DNA of 64,000 bases from Draconibacterium mangrovi (GTDB taxonomy: Bacteria > Bacteroidota > Bacteroidia > Bacteroidales > Prolixibacteraceae): positions 558,001-622,000 of the forward strand of contig NZ_JAAAGB010000001.1 of assembly GCF_010586825.1 (NCBI RefSeq), read 5' to 3'. A program made the translations under genes and the position numbers. Of this stretch, positions 9,397 through 18,271 are shown piece after piece. Positions within the stretch are counted from its first letter, which is position 1. Each line of letters begins with the position of its first letter. The notes below the pieces were generated by a model, which saw only the letters and a program-made list of their open reading frames with translations, searched no databases and was not told the origin of the DNA.

Positions 9397-11175
9397 TTAG
9401 TTTTGGTCTTCCTCTTCAAGCTGGTGTAAAAGCCGTGCATATTTGCCGCCGTATTCCAGAAGTTGTTCGTGATTACCGTGTTCGATGATTTGTCCGTCTT
9501 CCAGCACCAAAATCATATCCGAATTTTTAATGGTACTTAGGCGGTGTGCCACTGCAATTACCGTTTTTTTGGAGAAAATATTGGCAATAGCTTTTTGTAT
9601 GTACTGCTCGGTAATTGAATCAACCGCACTGGTAGCTTCATCAAGAATGATCAACTCGCTGTTTCCGGCAATGGCACGTGCAAACGAGATCAACTGTGCC
9701 TGTCCTTTCGAGAGGTTGTCGCCATTATCCTGAATAACAAAGTTGTAGCCTTCGGGCAACTGGTCGATAAAATAATTCGCATAAACAAACGATGCCGACT
9801 GTTCCACATCGCCTCGGGAAATAGATTTCCTTCCGAGCGAAATATTGAATTCAACCGTATCGTTAAACATGTAAATATCCTGCTGCATTATGGAAATCGT
9901 TTCGCGAATTTGCCCAATCGGGATCTCGGACAATTCGGTTCCGTTAATTTTTATGCTTCCGCGATAACCGGTGTAAGTTTTTGCCAATAAACGGATAATG
10001 GTAGATTTTCCCGATCCGGTTGTTCCAACCAAGGCCAGCCGATCGCCTTTTTGTAATTTAAACGACACATCTTTCAGCACGTCGGGAGTATCTTCGGAGT
10101 AACGGAAAAACACATTTTTGAACTCGATTTCCTGCAAAGCAATTGCCTCGGGAACTGTGTCTGACGATTCTGCTTTAGGATCTTCCACCTGCTGATCGAA
10201 CATTTCGCTGATATGCTCAAGCGCCGACATGGCCCGCTGGATGGTTGAAATTTGCTGGGCAAACTGTTTTACCGGCACAAAAAGGCGCTCTAGGGTGGTT
10301 ACAAAAACAATCAGGATTCCAAGCGTATAACCGTAATCCCAAATTTGCACAGCGCCGTACCAAATCACCAAAGCCGTGGCCACCGAAGTAATTCCTTCCA
10401 CAATCGAATAAAGAAACGAATCGTAAACATTCGATTTGTTTTGAGCGTCGCAAAATTGTTTGTTCATGTCGTCGTACTTATTCAGCACTTTATCCTCAGC
10501 GGCAAAAAGCTGAACGGTTTTCATTCCGGTTAATGCCTCCTGCAAATAGGCGGCCGATTTTGCCAGACTCGTGCGTGATGTGTTGTATGCCTTTCTGATT
10601 TTTTTCCGTAGAAAATTTATTGCCAGAACAATTACCGGAACGACCAGTAACAACACCAGTGTAAGACGCCAGTTGATGTAAAAAAGATAGCCCACCAGCG
10701 CCAAGGTTTTTATACTGTCGGCCAGCAAACCAAGCACTCCGGCAGCAAACGAATCCGAAACAGCTTCCATGTCGCTCGTAAGGCGCGACAAGGTTACTCC
10801 AATAGGCTTTTTATCAAAATAACTCAACGGAAAACGCAGCGATTTGCCAAACAAGCGCCGGCGCAAATCAACCACTGCCAACCCTCCAGCTTTTGAAAAA
10901 GAGTAACTGTAAACACCGTCGAATAATATATTTAGGACCAATGCCGCAGCCAGAAAAAGACTTTGTCTGATCAGGCCGTCCACATTGCCCGGAACGATAT
11001 AATTATCAACGATATCTTCAATCAACCAAAGAAATAGAATGCCTGTTCCGGTGGTAACCGGAATGGAAGCAAGACTCAGAAAGAACCATTTTTTGTGCGG
11101 TTTAAAATAGCCGGCAAACTTTCGGAACAGCTGCCAGTCGACATTTTTTATAATATTGTTTTTGCCTCTGTTCAT
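9397..11175 (-). CDS. ABC exporter half, catalytic Walker B subunit (MdlB/YheH-like)
   Basis: Inner-membrane ABC exporter half-transporter, 592 residues: six predicted membrane helices (about 30-310), then a nucleotide-binding domain. Walker A is GTTGSGKST (384-392), Walker B is LIILDE with catalytic Glu513, and the H-loop His is 544. The ABC signature is LSKGQ (488-492) rather than LSGGQ. Its partner gene ends exactly where this one begins. The two have complementary defects, the pattern of heterodimeric exporters with one degenerate ATP site. It is the last of four tightly packed minus-strand genes that also include both glutathione-synthesis enzymes, so export of a thiol compound is a reasonable but unproven inference. 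Confidence 0.9.
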   Translation of the reverse strand: MNRGKNNIIKNVDWQLFRKFAGYFKPHKKWFFLSLASIPVTTGTGILFLWLIEDIVDNYIVPGNVDGLIRQSLFLAAALVLNILFDGVYSYSFSKAGGLAVVDLRRRLFGKSLRFPLSYFDKKPIGVTLSRLTSDMEAVSDSFAAGVLGLLADSIKTLALVGYLFYINWRLTLVLLLVVPVIVLAINFLRKKIRKAYNTSRTSLAKSAAYLQEALTGMKTVQLFAAEDKVLNKYDDMNKQFCDAQNKSNVYDSFLYSIVEGITSVATALVIWYGAVQIWDYGYTLGILIVFVTTLERLFVPVKQFAQQISTIQRAMSALEHISEMFDQQVEDPKAESSDTVPEAIALQEIEFKNVFFRYSEDTPDVLKDVSFKLQKGDRLALVGTTGSGKSTIIRLLAKTYTGYRGSIKINGTELSEIPIGQIRETISIMQQDIYMFNDTVEFNISLGRKSISRGDVEQSASFVYANYFIDQLPEGYNFVIQDNGDNLSKGQAQLISFARAIAGNSELIILDEATSAVDSITEQYIQKAIANIFSKKTVIAVAHRLSTIKNSDMILVLEDGQIIEHGNHEQLLEYGGKYARLLHQLEEEDQN

Positions 11176-12941
11176 TACTGCATTTCTTTTTTCGTTTCAC
11201 CTTCCTGTTGCAGTTTTGCAATGTCGCGGTAGAAATCCGATCGTTTTAACAATTCCTCGTGATTTCCTATGGCCGCCATTTTACCATCTTCCAGCACAAT
11301 AGTAAAATCGGTTTTCTCCAACACACTCACCCTGTTCGAAATCACAACCATACTTTTCACCGCATAGTTTTCCACAATTTGTTTGATCAGAAAACGCTCG
11401 GTATCTGTGTCGACAGCTGAAAACACATCGTCGAGAATCAATAATTCGCCCTGTGTATAAAGTGCCCTTGCCAGGCTAATTCGCTGTTTCTGTCCACCCG
11501 AAAGCATAATACCTTTTTCGCCCACCATAGTTTTCCCTTTTTTAGGGAAACGCAACAGTTCGTCGGCAAAAGCACTTTTGTAAATCACATCGTCAAAACG
11601 TTTCTCGTCAATCGCTTCGTTCGATGTTAACCCAATATTGTTTTCGATGGAATCGGAAAACAGAAAAACCTCCTGACTTACCGTATTTACCACCGACCGG
11701 ATGTCTTCGCTTCGTATTGAATCGGCATCAATATCGCCATAAAAAATCTGTCCTGCTCCGGGTCGTAGGTAACCATTTAAACACTGAATCAAGGTGGTTT
11801 TTCCTGATCCAACTTTTCCGGTGATTCCAACTATCTGACCGGGTTTTATCGAAAATGATATGTCTTTCAAAACCGGTTTATCGCCGTTATGATAGGTGTA
11901 ATTCAGATTTTCTACGCGAATTCCTTCTTTAAAAAGTCCTTCCTTTTTGGATTCGGGCAGCGATTTCCGTTCATCATCGGTTCCTTTTCGGTCCATAATG
12001 GTTTGAATACTGCTGATTCCCACAAATCCTTGCTGAAAAATTGTGAGTACCCAGCCCAGCCCCATAATCGGATGGGCTAGTAGCGCGGCGTAGGCAATGT
12101 ATTCGGTTAACTCACCTATAGTGAATTTGCCGTTGATAACATACATGCCACCCACAAAAAAGATGATGATTTTTAAAATCTGCCCTAGATTACCAAGCAA
12201 GGGAATAACAAATGAGCGAATCCACGAAATTTTTAGCGAGGCCTCGTAATAAGAAATATTATCGGTCTCTACCTTATTTTCGGCATGCTCGTAAATATTA
12301 TAGCTTTTTATCACACTGTTACCCGAAAGAAAAGAGATGATCTTTCCGGAAAGCATTTGCAAGGTATCCATTCTGGCGTGTGTGTTTTTAACCATCACCT
12401 TCATGCCATAACGAACAATAAAAAAAACCACCACCATTGGAACGATACAATACAACGTGAGCATCGGCGACAGCTTCCACATCATGTATGGCGTTAGCGA
12501 CAAGGACAAGAGTATATTACCGATTTGCAAAATGCCAAACCCGGTAATCATTCGAACGCCGTTAATGTCGTTATTCACCCTCGAAATGATATTTCCGGTA
12601 GAGTTTTTATCGTAATAATCCTTTCCGAAAGAGGCCAGCTTTTGGAACATTTCGCCTTTTAACTGCCGTTCAATAAGGCGGGCCGGGAAAAAGATCAAAA
12701 TCCGCGAAAGTGTTCTTACCAAAATCAGTCCGACAGCCAGAGCTACAATGATCAATACATTTTTATGAAACTCACTTTCATTTCCTGCGCGGCCGGAGGC
12801 TATCAGGTCAATGGTTTTCTGTATAAATCCGGGTATCGTAATCGAAGTCCAGACGGTGAGCACCAGAAAGAGAATTCCGCCTGTGTACCACCACCGGTAT
12901 TGATGGGTGTATTTTAATAAGAATTTTAGTTTCGATAACAT
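11175..12941 (-). CDS. ABC exporter half with degenerate ATP site (MdlA/YheI-like)
   Basis: Partner half-transporter, 588 residues: six membrane helices (about 20-300) and a nucleotide-binding domain. Walker A GKVGSGKTT (375-383) and signature LSGGQ (480-484) are canonical. Walker B is LLILDD, so Asp505 replaces the catalytic Glu, and the H-loop position is Asn536 instead of His. With the LSKGQ signature of the other subunit these changes fall in the same composite site, as in BmrCD or TM287/288-type heterodimers. Its start codon is 24 bases beyond the stop of the glutamate-cysteine ligase gene. Confidence 0.9.
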   Translation of the reverse strand: MLSKLKFLLKYTHQYRWWYTGGILFLVLTVWTSITIPGFIQKTIDLIASGRAGNESEFHKNVLIIVALAVGLILVRTLSRILIFFPARLIERQLKGEMFQKLASFGKDYYDKNSTGNIISRVNNDINGVRMITGFGILQIGNILLSLSLTPYMMWKLSPMLTLYCIVPMVVVFFIVRYGMKVMVKNTHARMDTLQMLSGKIISFLSGNSVIKSYNIYEHAENKVETDNISYYEASLKISWIRSFVIPLLGNLGQILKIIIFFVGGMYVINGKFTIGELTEYIAYAALLAHPIMGLGWVLTIFQQGFVGISSIQTIMDRKGTDDERKSLPESKKEGLFKEGIRVENLNYTYHNGDKPVLKDISFSIKPGQIVGITGKVGSGKTTLIQCLNGYLRPGAGQIFYGDIDADSIRSEDIRSVVNTVSQEVFLFSDSIENNIGLTSNEAIDEKRFDDVIYKSAFADELLRFPKKGKTMVGEKGIMLSGGQKQRISLARALYTQGELLILDDVFSAVDTDTERFLIKQIVENYAVKSMVVISNRVSVLEKTDFTIVLEDGKMAAIGNHEELLKRSDFYRDIAKLQQEGETKKEMQ

Positions 12942-12965
12942 GATCCGGTATCCAGTTTTTGCCGT

Positions 12966-14333
12966 TTAAGCATCAATATATTTTTGCATTTGTTCGTTTT
13001 GCCAGTTGTACACCAGTTCGGGCAAGGTCTCTCTGCCTTCGTGGTAGCGTTTCAAAAGCTTTTCGGCCACCGTTATTCCGCTTTCGGTAATTTCGCGAAC
13101 CGGAGCCAAAAACCGGCTTTCATCCTCCGAACACCTTACTTTCGCACGTCGGGTAAGTCCATCCGAAGCAATCCGGCAAATTTGTTTTGCTATGGTTCCC
13201 GCATGCAAATTACCACTTTCTGCATTAAGTGCTTTTACAGGCACCTGCGCACGAAGCTCCTGCATGCTGTCAACGTCCCATTTCGAAATTAGTTCATCGG
13301 CTTCTGCCAGACTATCACCGTCGTATAACAAGCCAACCCACAAAGCCGAAACTGCTGCAATATGCGACACACAACTGGCATCGGCACCTCTCATTTCAAT
13401 AAATTGTTTGAGGCGTACATCGGGGAAAGTCGTTGAAACATGCGTCTCCCAATCTTCCTGCGTTGGTTTTAGCGGATGTTTACCCTCAAAAAATCCACGA
13501 AAGGTAAGGCCATTTGCCGAAATATATTCGCCATCGCGCAAAATGTAATACATCGGAACATCCAACAAGTAATCCACCCAGCGCTCAAAACCAAAGCCCT
13601 CATTAAAAATAAAGGGTAAAAACCCGCAGCGATCCGGATCGGTATGGTTCCAAATATGCGAACGATAAGTTAAATAGCCGTTCGGCTTTCCGGCTGAAAA
13701 TGGTGAGTTAGCAAAAATAGCCGTAACAACAGCTTGCAGCGCCTGCGACACGCGCATCTTTTTCACCATGTCTCTTTCGCTGCCAAAATCGAGATTTACC
13801 TGCGTTGACGCAGTGTTTGTCATCATATGCAGCCCAAGCTCGCCTCTTGTGGGCATGTAATTGCGCATCCAACGGTAGCGTTCTTTGGGCACCCACGGCA
13901 CATCGGCAACTTCCGACAACGGATCAACGCCCATCGGCAGACTAAAAAAATTGTAGTGCTGACTTATGGTGTTAAGTTCCTGAAAATGCTTTTTGGTTTC
14001 GCGGTACGTTTCGTGAATCGTGCTAAAATTATCGCCCGAAAGCTCAAATTGCCCACCGGGTTCCAGCGTAATTGATGCACCATTTTTCCGTAGACCGATT
14101 GCGATATTGTTTTCAAGAATTGGCTCCCAGCCGTCCTGTTGCATCTTGTTCAGGATCTTCAGAATTCCGCCGTCCTGATCAAAACAAAGGCGCCCGAAAT
14201 CTTTTCTTCTAAATAAAAACTTTTCGTTTTCTGTACCGATTCCCCATCTTTCCGGCGGTTTGCTCCCCCGTCCAAAATAGTCGACCAGTTGTGATTTATG
14301 GTTTATTTCTACTCTTTTCTCTTTTTCTGTCAT
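12966..14333 (-). CDS. gshA: Glutamate-cysteine ligase, plant/alphaproteobacterial type (GCS2)
   Basis: First enzyme of glutathione synthesis, making gamma-glutamylcysteine from Glu, Cys and ATP in the cytoplasm. At 455 residues it has the size of the plant-type family (PF04107) rather than the E. coli-type enzyme. Recognisable blocks are GIGTENEKFLF near residue 31, ASITLEPGGQFELSG near 85, the MPTRGELGLHMM segment near 162, and SHIWNHTDPDRCG near 230, a hallmark of this group. It is 24 bases downstream of the ATP-grasp ligase gene and 24 bases upstream of the ABC genes, all on one strand, so a single operon is likely. Confidence 0.9.
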   Translation of the reverse strand: MTEKEKRVEINHKSQLVDYFGRGSKPPERWGIGTENEKFLFRRKDFGRLCFDQDGGILKILNKMQQDGWEPILENNIAIGLRKNGASITLEPGGQFELSGDNFSTIHETYRETKKHFQELNTISQHYNFFSLPMGVDPLSEVADVPWVPKERYRWMRNYMPTRGELGLHMMTNTASTQVNLDFGSERDMVKKMRVSQALQAVVTAIFANSPFSAGKPNGYLTYRSHIWNHTDPDRCGFLPFIFNEGFGFERWVDYLLDVPMYYILRDGEYISANGLTFRGFFEGKHPLKPTQEDWETHVSTTFPDVRLKQFIEMRGADASCVSHIAAVSALWVGLLYDGDSLAEADELISKWDVDSMQELRAQVPVKALNAESGNLHAGTIAKQICRIASDGLTRRAKVRCSEDESRFLAPVREITESGITVAEKLLKRYHEGRETLPELVYNWQNEQMQKYIDA

Positions 14334-14357
14334 CTAATTGTTTTTTGCTTTCAGCTT

Positions 14358-15422
14358 TTACTTTGCATTTAAAATGCTGTCGAGAACATATTTTTCCACA
14401 TGGCGGTTTTTCCCGATGTACGGGTAATCGTGCATCGACAACATTGCAGGAGCATTCAGCTCAACCACAATGTAATTATCATGCGAGGCTGGCTGCTCCA
14501 TATCTTTGATTATAATATCGATTCCGGCAATTTTCAGGCCTGCCGATTTTGCCGCGTCGACGGCTACATTTTTGTAAAAATCCGGAATATCATCGGTTAC
14601 ATCAATGCTGTCGCCGCCGGTACTCAGGTTTGAATTTTTACGCAAGTACACCTTCTCCCCTTCTTTCAAAATCGTTTCCGTAGTCATCGACTGCGCATTC
14701 AAATGCCTGATCACTTCCTCATCAATATTTATTTTTAATAATGGGTGCGTGTAATCCGTTCCGCGCCCTTTATTCTTTTCATTTACCAATTCCTGAATGG
14801 AAGATTTCCCATCGCCTGAGACGTTTGCCGGTTCGCGCCAGGCAATGGCACGCACCACATAATCGATTACCAGAAAGCGGTATTCCTGCCCCGGACAAAA
14901 TTCTTCAACAATTACTTTATCCGAAAATTTAAATGCATTGTTGATGGCGGCAATTTGCTCCTCGCGGCTTTGGATATTTGTACTTACTGCAATTCCATGA
15001 TCGGTGTTAGCCGGTTTTACCACAGCGGGCAAAGGAATCGCATCCAGCACATCGGCTTTATAACCGGATTTCAGCAAAATGCCTTTTGCCTGGTGAATAC
15101 CTTTTCGCTGAAGGAACTGCCTGGTCATCCATTTATCATCCGATATCCAAAAGGCAATCAAGCTGTTGGCATCCGAAATGGTTCCTTCGTGAATAATGTA
15201 TTCTTTATTATTGTACTGCACCGAAATGAGGTTATTATCGGCATCAATAATCTCAAAATCCAGTTTGCGACGGAGAATTTCAGCAATAATAATCTGAGTG
15301 GTGGCTTCAAAATGCTCATAACCAGGTAGCGGTTTAAAATTATAGTTGCTTTTATCCATCATAACAAATTGCTTTTCGGGAAATATTCCAATGCGGCGAA
15401 ACATCCCTCTTCGTAATAACAT
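14358..15422 (-). CDS. GshF-type ATP-grasp ligase (probable glutathione synthetase)
   Basis: ATP-grasp ligase of 354 residues resembling the C-terminal half of bifunctional GshF, not E. coli GshB. Visible blocks are VVKPANTDHGIAV near 134, VIVEEFCPGQEYRFLVID near 170, ANVSGDGKSSIQELV near 198, NLSTGGDSIDVTDD near 265 and the metal-binding VVELNAPAMLS near 324. It probably adds glycine to gamma-glutamylcysteine. The first ATG is at 15422; the MetMet pair at residues 21-22 is an alternative start that would remove a poorly conserved N-terminus. It is the first gene of the four-gene cluster. Confidence 0.85.
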   Translation of the reverse strand: MLLRRGMFRRIGIFPEKQFVMMDKSNYNFKPLPGYEHFEATTQIIIAEILRRKLDFEIIDADNNLISVQYNNKEYIIHEGTISDANSLIAFWISDDKWMTRQFLQRKGIHQAKGILLKSGYKADVLDAIPLPAVVKPANTDHGIAVSTNIQSREEQIAAINNAFKFSDKVIVEEFCPGQEYRFLVIDYVVRAIAWREPANVSGDGKSSIQELVNEKNKGRGTDYTHPLLKINIDEEVIRHLNAQSMTTETILKEGEKVYLRKNSNLSTGGDSIDVTDDIPDFYKNVAVDAAKSAGLKIAGIDIIIKDMEQPASHDNYIVVELNAPAMLSMHDYPYIGKNRHVEKYVLDSILNAK

Positions 15423-15573
15423 TTGAAATTAACACATTGTGTTTAGAATAGTTTTCGAAAGCACGAATTATTGCCTGTAATTTAAAGTTGGGTTGAAATG
15501 TGAAAGGAAATCCAATCCAGATCCGTTTGGTTATGCTTACTGGATAACAATTCACAAATTAATGTTATAAAAA

Positions 15574-15598
15574 AAGAGGCCTTATAGTAAGGCCTCTT
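15574..15598 (-). terminator. Terminator of the DUF1080 gene
   Basis: Perfect 11-bp stem AAGAGGCCTTA / TAAGGCCTCTT with a 3-base loop. On the minus strand it is followed by a run of seven T, so it terminates the DUF1080 gene before the glutathione cluster. Confidence 0.85.
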
Positions 15599-15637
15599 AA
15601 ATATTTTGTGCGATAATTTGCAGAAAGCTGCAACTTT

Positions 15638-16624
15638 CTAGTTAACCGCCGGAGTAACAGTAAATTTACGGAATTCCACCGGTCCGTGGTCACCCTGAAT
15701 CTGAAATGGACCAGGTTCTCCTTCATTGCTATCCAACGAGCCACCTGTAATTCCTGGAATAGGACGGTTAGAAATAACTTCTATTCCATTAAGCAAAACG
15801 GTAACATGGCGCCCAACAAGTGTCACGTCATAAGTTTGCCATTCGCCCGGGGCATTAGCGGCATAAACCGCAGGTGCAATAAAACCGTAAATACCACCAA
15901 TACTAACATCATCAGTTCTTCCTTTTGAATCTTCGATCTGAAGTTCGTGACGGCCGCGAAGATAAATTCCACTGTTACTTCCTGCCGGATAACGGAACTC
16001 AACATGGAGTTTGAAATCGTCAAATTTATGGATACTAATCAGGTTACCACCCGATTCGGTATTCACCATTACACCGTCAATCATCTGGAACTTGCTGTTC
16101 TGTGGAATAACCCATTTTTCCATGTTATTGGTTATCATCTCAATAGGATTTCCCCAAATCGGTGGTTCTGTTCTTTCCAGCGAAGGAGCACGAACACCTG
16201 TCCATTCCAGTTTATTACCATCAAGCATTTGATAACCTGTCAGTTTATCATCTTTCAATGAAAACTCAAAATACAGATCATCAATATCCATCCATTGCGG
16301 TGGAATGGTAAAATGATATTTATCCGTAGCTTCATCGTAAACCACTTCCGAAATTGGTCGGGCACTTCCCTCATAACCAACGTAGTATCCGGTTAGCGTA
16401 GAGAAACCTGATAATTTAACCATAAGCCACCCTGGGAAACCGTTGGAAGTCATTAATCCATGGCGGAAAAGACCTAGATTCTCGATCTGCTTTTCAGTCA
16501 TATTTATCGTAAGATCCCACTTGCCAATTAATGGCGAGTCGCTTTCAACACGCTGTGCCTGTGCCGGCACAATAGCCGTAAATGCAATTGCAATTAATAA
16601 AATAATAGGTTTTAGTTTGTTCAT
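15638..16624 (-). CDS. Secreted DUF1080 (3-keto-disaccharide hydrolase-like) protein
   Basis: Exported 328-residue protein with a signal peptide ending in PAQAQ. Residues 25-150 form a lipocalin-like N-terminal region of uncertain class. Residues 160-325 carry the DUF1080 concanavalin-like fold, with the GNLISIHKFDDFKLHVEFRYP motif, GSNSGIYLRGRHELQIEDS and a final GPFQIQGDHGPVEFRKFTV block. Some DUF1080 enzymes hydrolyse 3-keto-glycosides produced by periplasmic oxidoreductases. Whether the FAD oxidoreductase at 7572 supplies such a substrate is only speculation. It is transcribed alone, divergent from the regulator at 16967. Confidence 0.8.
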   Translation of the reverse strand: MNKLKPIILLIAIAFTAIVPAQAQRVESDSPLIGKWDLTINMTEKQIENLGLFRHGLMTSNGFPGWLMVKLSGFSTLTGYYVGYEGSARPISEVVYDEATDKYHFTIPPQWMDIDDLYFEFSLKDDKLTGYQMLDGNKLEWTGVRAPSLERTEPPIWGNPIEMITNNMEKWVIPQNSKFQMIDGVMVNTESGGNLISIHKFDDFKLHVEFRYPAGSNSGIYLRGRHELQIEDSKGRTDDVSIGGIYGFIAPAVYAANAPGEWQTYDVTLVGRHVTVLLNGIEVISNRPIPGITGGSLDSNEGEPGPFQIQGDHGPVEFRKFTVTPAVN

Positions 16625-16966
16625 TGTTATTTATTTTGATGATTAAACTTGATCATCTTGTTTCTAATAAACACAAAACTACTTAAAAACAGTGTTCGTT
16701 AAAAAACAAATAGGAAAATTATCTCTCCAAAATAGCGGGAACACTCTTATTCAACTATTTATGCAGATACGCATTGGCAACAGGAAGAAGTTGTTCCCAG
16801 ATTTGCAGAAACAGGTTATCAGTTTCTCAACAGGCTATATACATTTTCAATTCAACAAATAGATATAAATGACTGTTTTCTACCTATATTTCATACAATT
16901 TTTTTATTCGTGCCAATTAAAAACTAAATTGGAAGGAAATACCTGCATGACTAATTAAGATAAGAT
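16625..16966. promoter_or_regulatory. Divergent intergenic region (342 bp)
   Basis: No gene was seen. It must hold the promoters of the DUF1080 gene (minus) and the AraC regulator (plus). Three AACAGG words occur at 16779, 16810 and 16829; the last two extend to AACAGGyTAT. A 31-base step separates the first two, as in the operators elsewhere in this island, but the match is short and may be chance. Confidence 0.35.
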
Positions 16967-18088
16967 ATGACTGTTGTTTTAAATATCGGAATTGTACTCT
17001 CATTCTTTTTGGGTATTCTCCTATTTTCGAAAAAAGACAAAGTGCTTACCGACAACATACTATCGTTGTGGCTGGTCGTTATCGGAATTCATCTTACCGG
17101 GTATTTTCTAAATTATAAGGGATACTGGGATTTATATCCTCACCTGATTGGAATTACCGCGCCTTTCCCGCTTTTATACGGCCCTTTTTTGTACCTCTAT
17201 GTTCGGTATTCGTTAAAGAGTAAAAAGCACATACAAAAAAGAGATTATATCCATTTTGCCCCGGCACTGGTTTCTTACTTGCTAATGATGCCCTTCTATT
17301 TTACATACACCGCCGACGAAAAAGTTCAGGTTGACAAAGGCCTGATTGACGATTACGGCCTTTTTTCAACAATTCTTCTCCTATCCTTCATTATATCAGG
17401 AATCGCCTATGCAATTTTAGCCTACAGAATGTTGCTGAAAAGACATAAAATTGTTGAGGACAATTACTCGTACAGTAACCGCATCGATATGAATTGGCTG
17501 CGTTTTGCCATTCTTGGAATTGGCTCTGTGTTTATAACGGCTGCTGCAGTTACTATTATGCGCGAAATGCTGGGCCTTCAGTTTCCGTTTAACGCCGACA
17601 TTTTATTTTATTCAATTATCGTAGCATTTGTGGTATTTATCGGATATTCGGGAATTCGCCAACAGGATCTTTTTACCAATACTGTGAAAAATGAAATTGA
17701 CTTGCTGAGAACGGAAAGCGAATACAAAAGATCGGGATTAAAACAGGAATTAGCTATCCAGAAACACAGTGAATTGCTGGAATTAATGCAAAAAGAAAAA
17801 CCCTATTTAAATCCCAAATTAACTTTAAGCGAACTGGCGAACACTTTATCATTGTCTTCGAATCATCTGTCGCAAATCATTAACCAATATGAGCAGGTAA
17901 ACTTTCACGATTTTGTAAATAAATACCGTGTTGAAGAATTTATTCAGCGGGTTCAATCCAATAAAAATTTTAGTCTGCTGGCACATGCGCTCGATTCGGG
18001 GTTTAATTCAAAATCGTCGTTTAACAATGTTTTCAGGAAACACAAATCAGTCACTCCTTCGCAATACATTTCAGAATTAAAGTCCTGA
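16967..18088 (+). CDS. Membrane-anchored AraC-family regulator
   Basis: One-component regulator, 373 residues. About seven hydrophobic segments fill residues 1-230 (for example 5-22, 32-50, 60-80, 95-112, 128-152, 170-195, 205-228), with a linker near 235-265. A C-terminal AraC-type double helix-turn-helix follows: first HTH around LTLSELANTLSLSSNHLSQ and second around DSGFNSKSSFNNVFRKHKSVTPSQY. The membrane domain probably senses an envelope or lipid signal and the HTH acts on nearby promoters. It lies just upstream of the protease-receptor fusion gene, a likely target. It is the most divergent of the four such regulators here. Confidence 0.88.
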   Translation: MTVVLNIGIVLSFFLGILLFSKKDKVLTDNILSLWLVVIGIHLTGYFLNYKGYWDLYPHLIGITAPFPLLYGPFLYLYVRYSLKSKKHIQKRDYIHFAPALVSYLLMMPFYFTYTADEKVQVDKGLIDDYGLFSTILLLSFIISGIAYAILAYRMLLKRHKIVEDNYSYSNRIDMNWLRFAILGIGSVFITAAAVTIMREMLGLQFPFNADILFYSIIVAFVVFIGYSGIRQQDLFTNTVKNEIDLLRTESEYKRSGLKQELAIQKHSELLELMQKEKPYLNPKLTLSELANTLSLSSNHLSQIINQYEQVNFHDFVNKYRVEEFIQRVQSNKNFSLLAHALDSGFNSKSSFNNVFRKHKSVTPSQYISELKS

Positions 18089-18271
18089 ATCACATTTTTC
18101 AGTCTAAAAATTACATTTTAGCAGAAACCAGCCAAAACACTCATTCACAACCTATTTAGGGTACACTCCTGTATGTTTGTACCTCAAAAAAGTTCAGCCT
18201 TTCACGTTTGGGCGATGCGCCTTTGTTTTTGATAAATCTTTGCGTCAGAAACAATTTTAAAACGCGAAATT

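Noticed and set aside
18160-18183. GGTAC / GTACC inverted repeat upstream of the fusion gene
   Set aside because: The five-base arms with a 14-base gap are short enough to be chance and do not match the other operators of the island.
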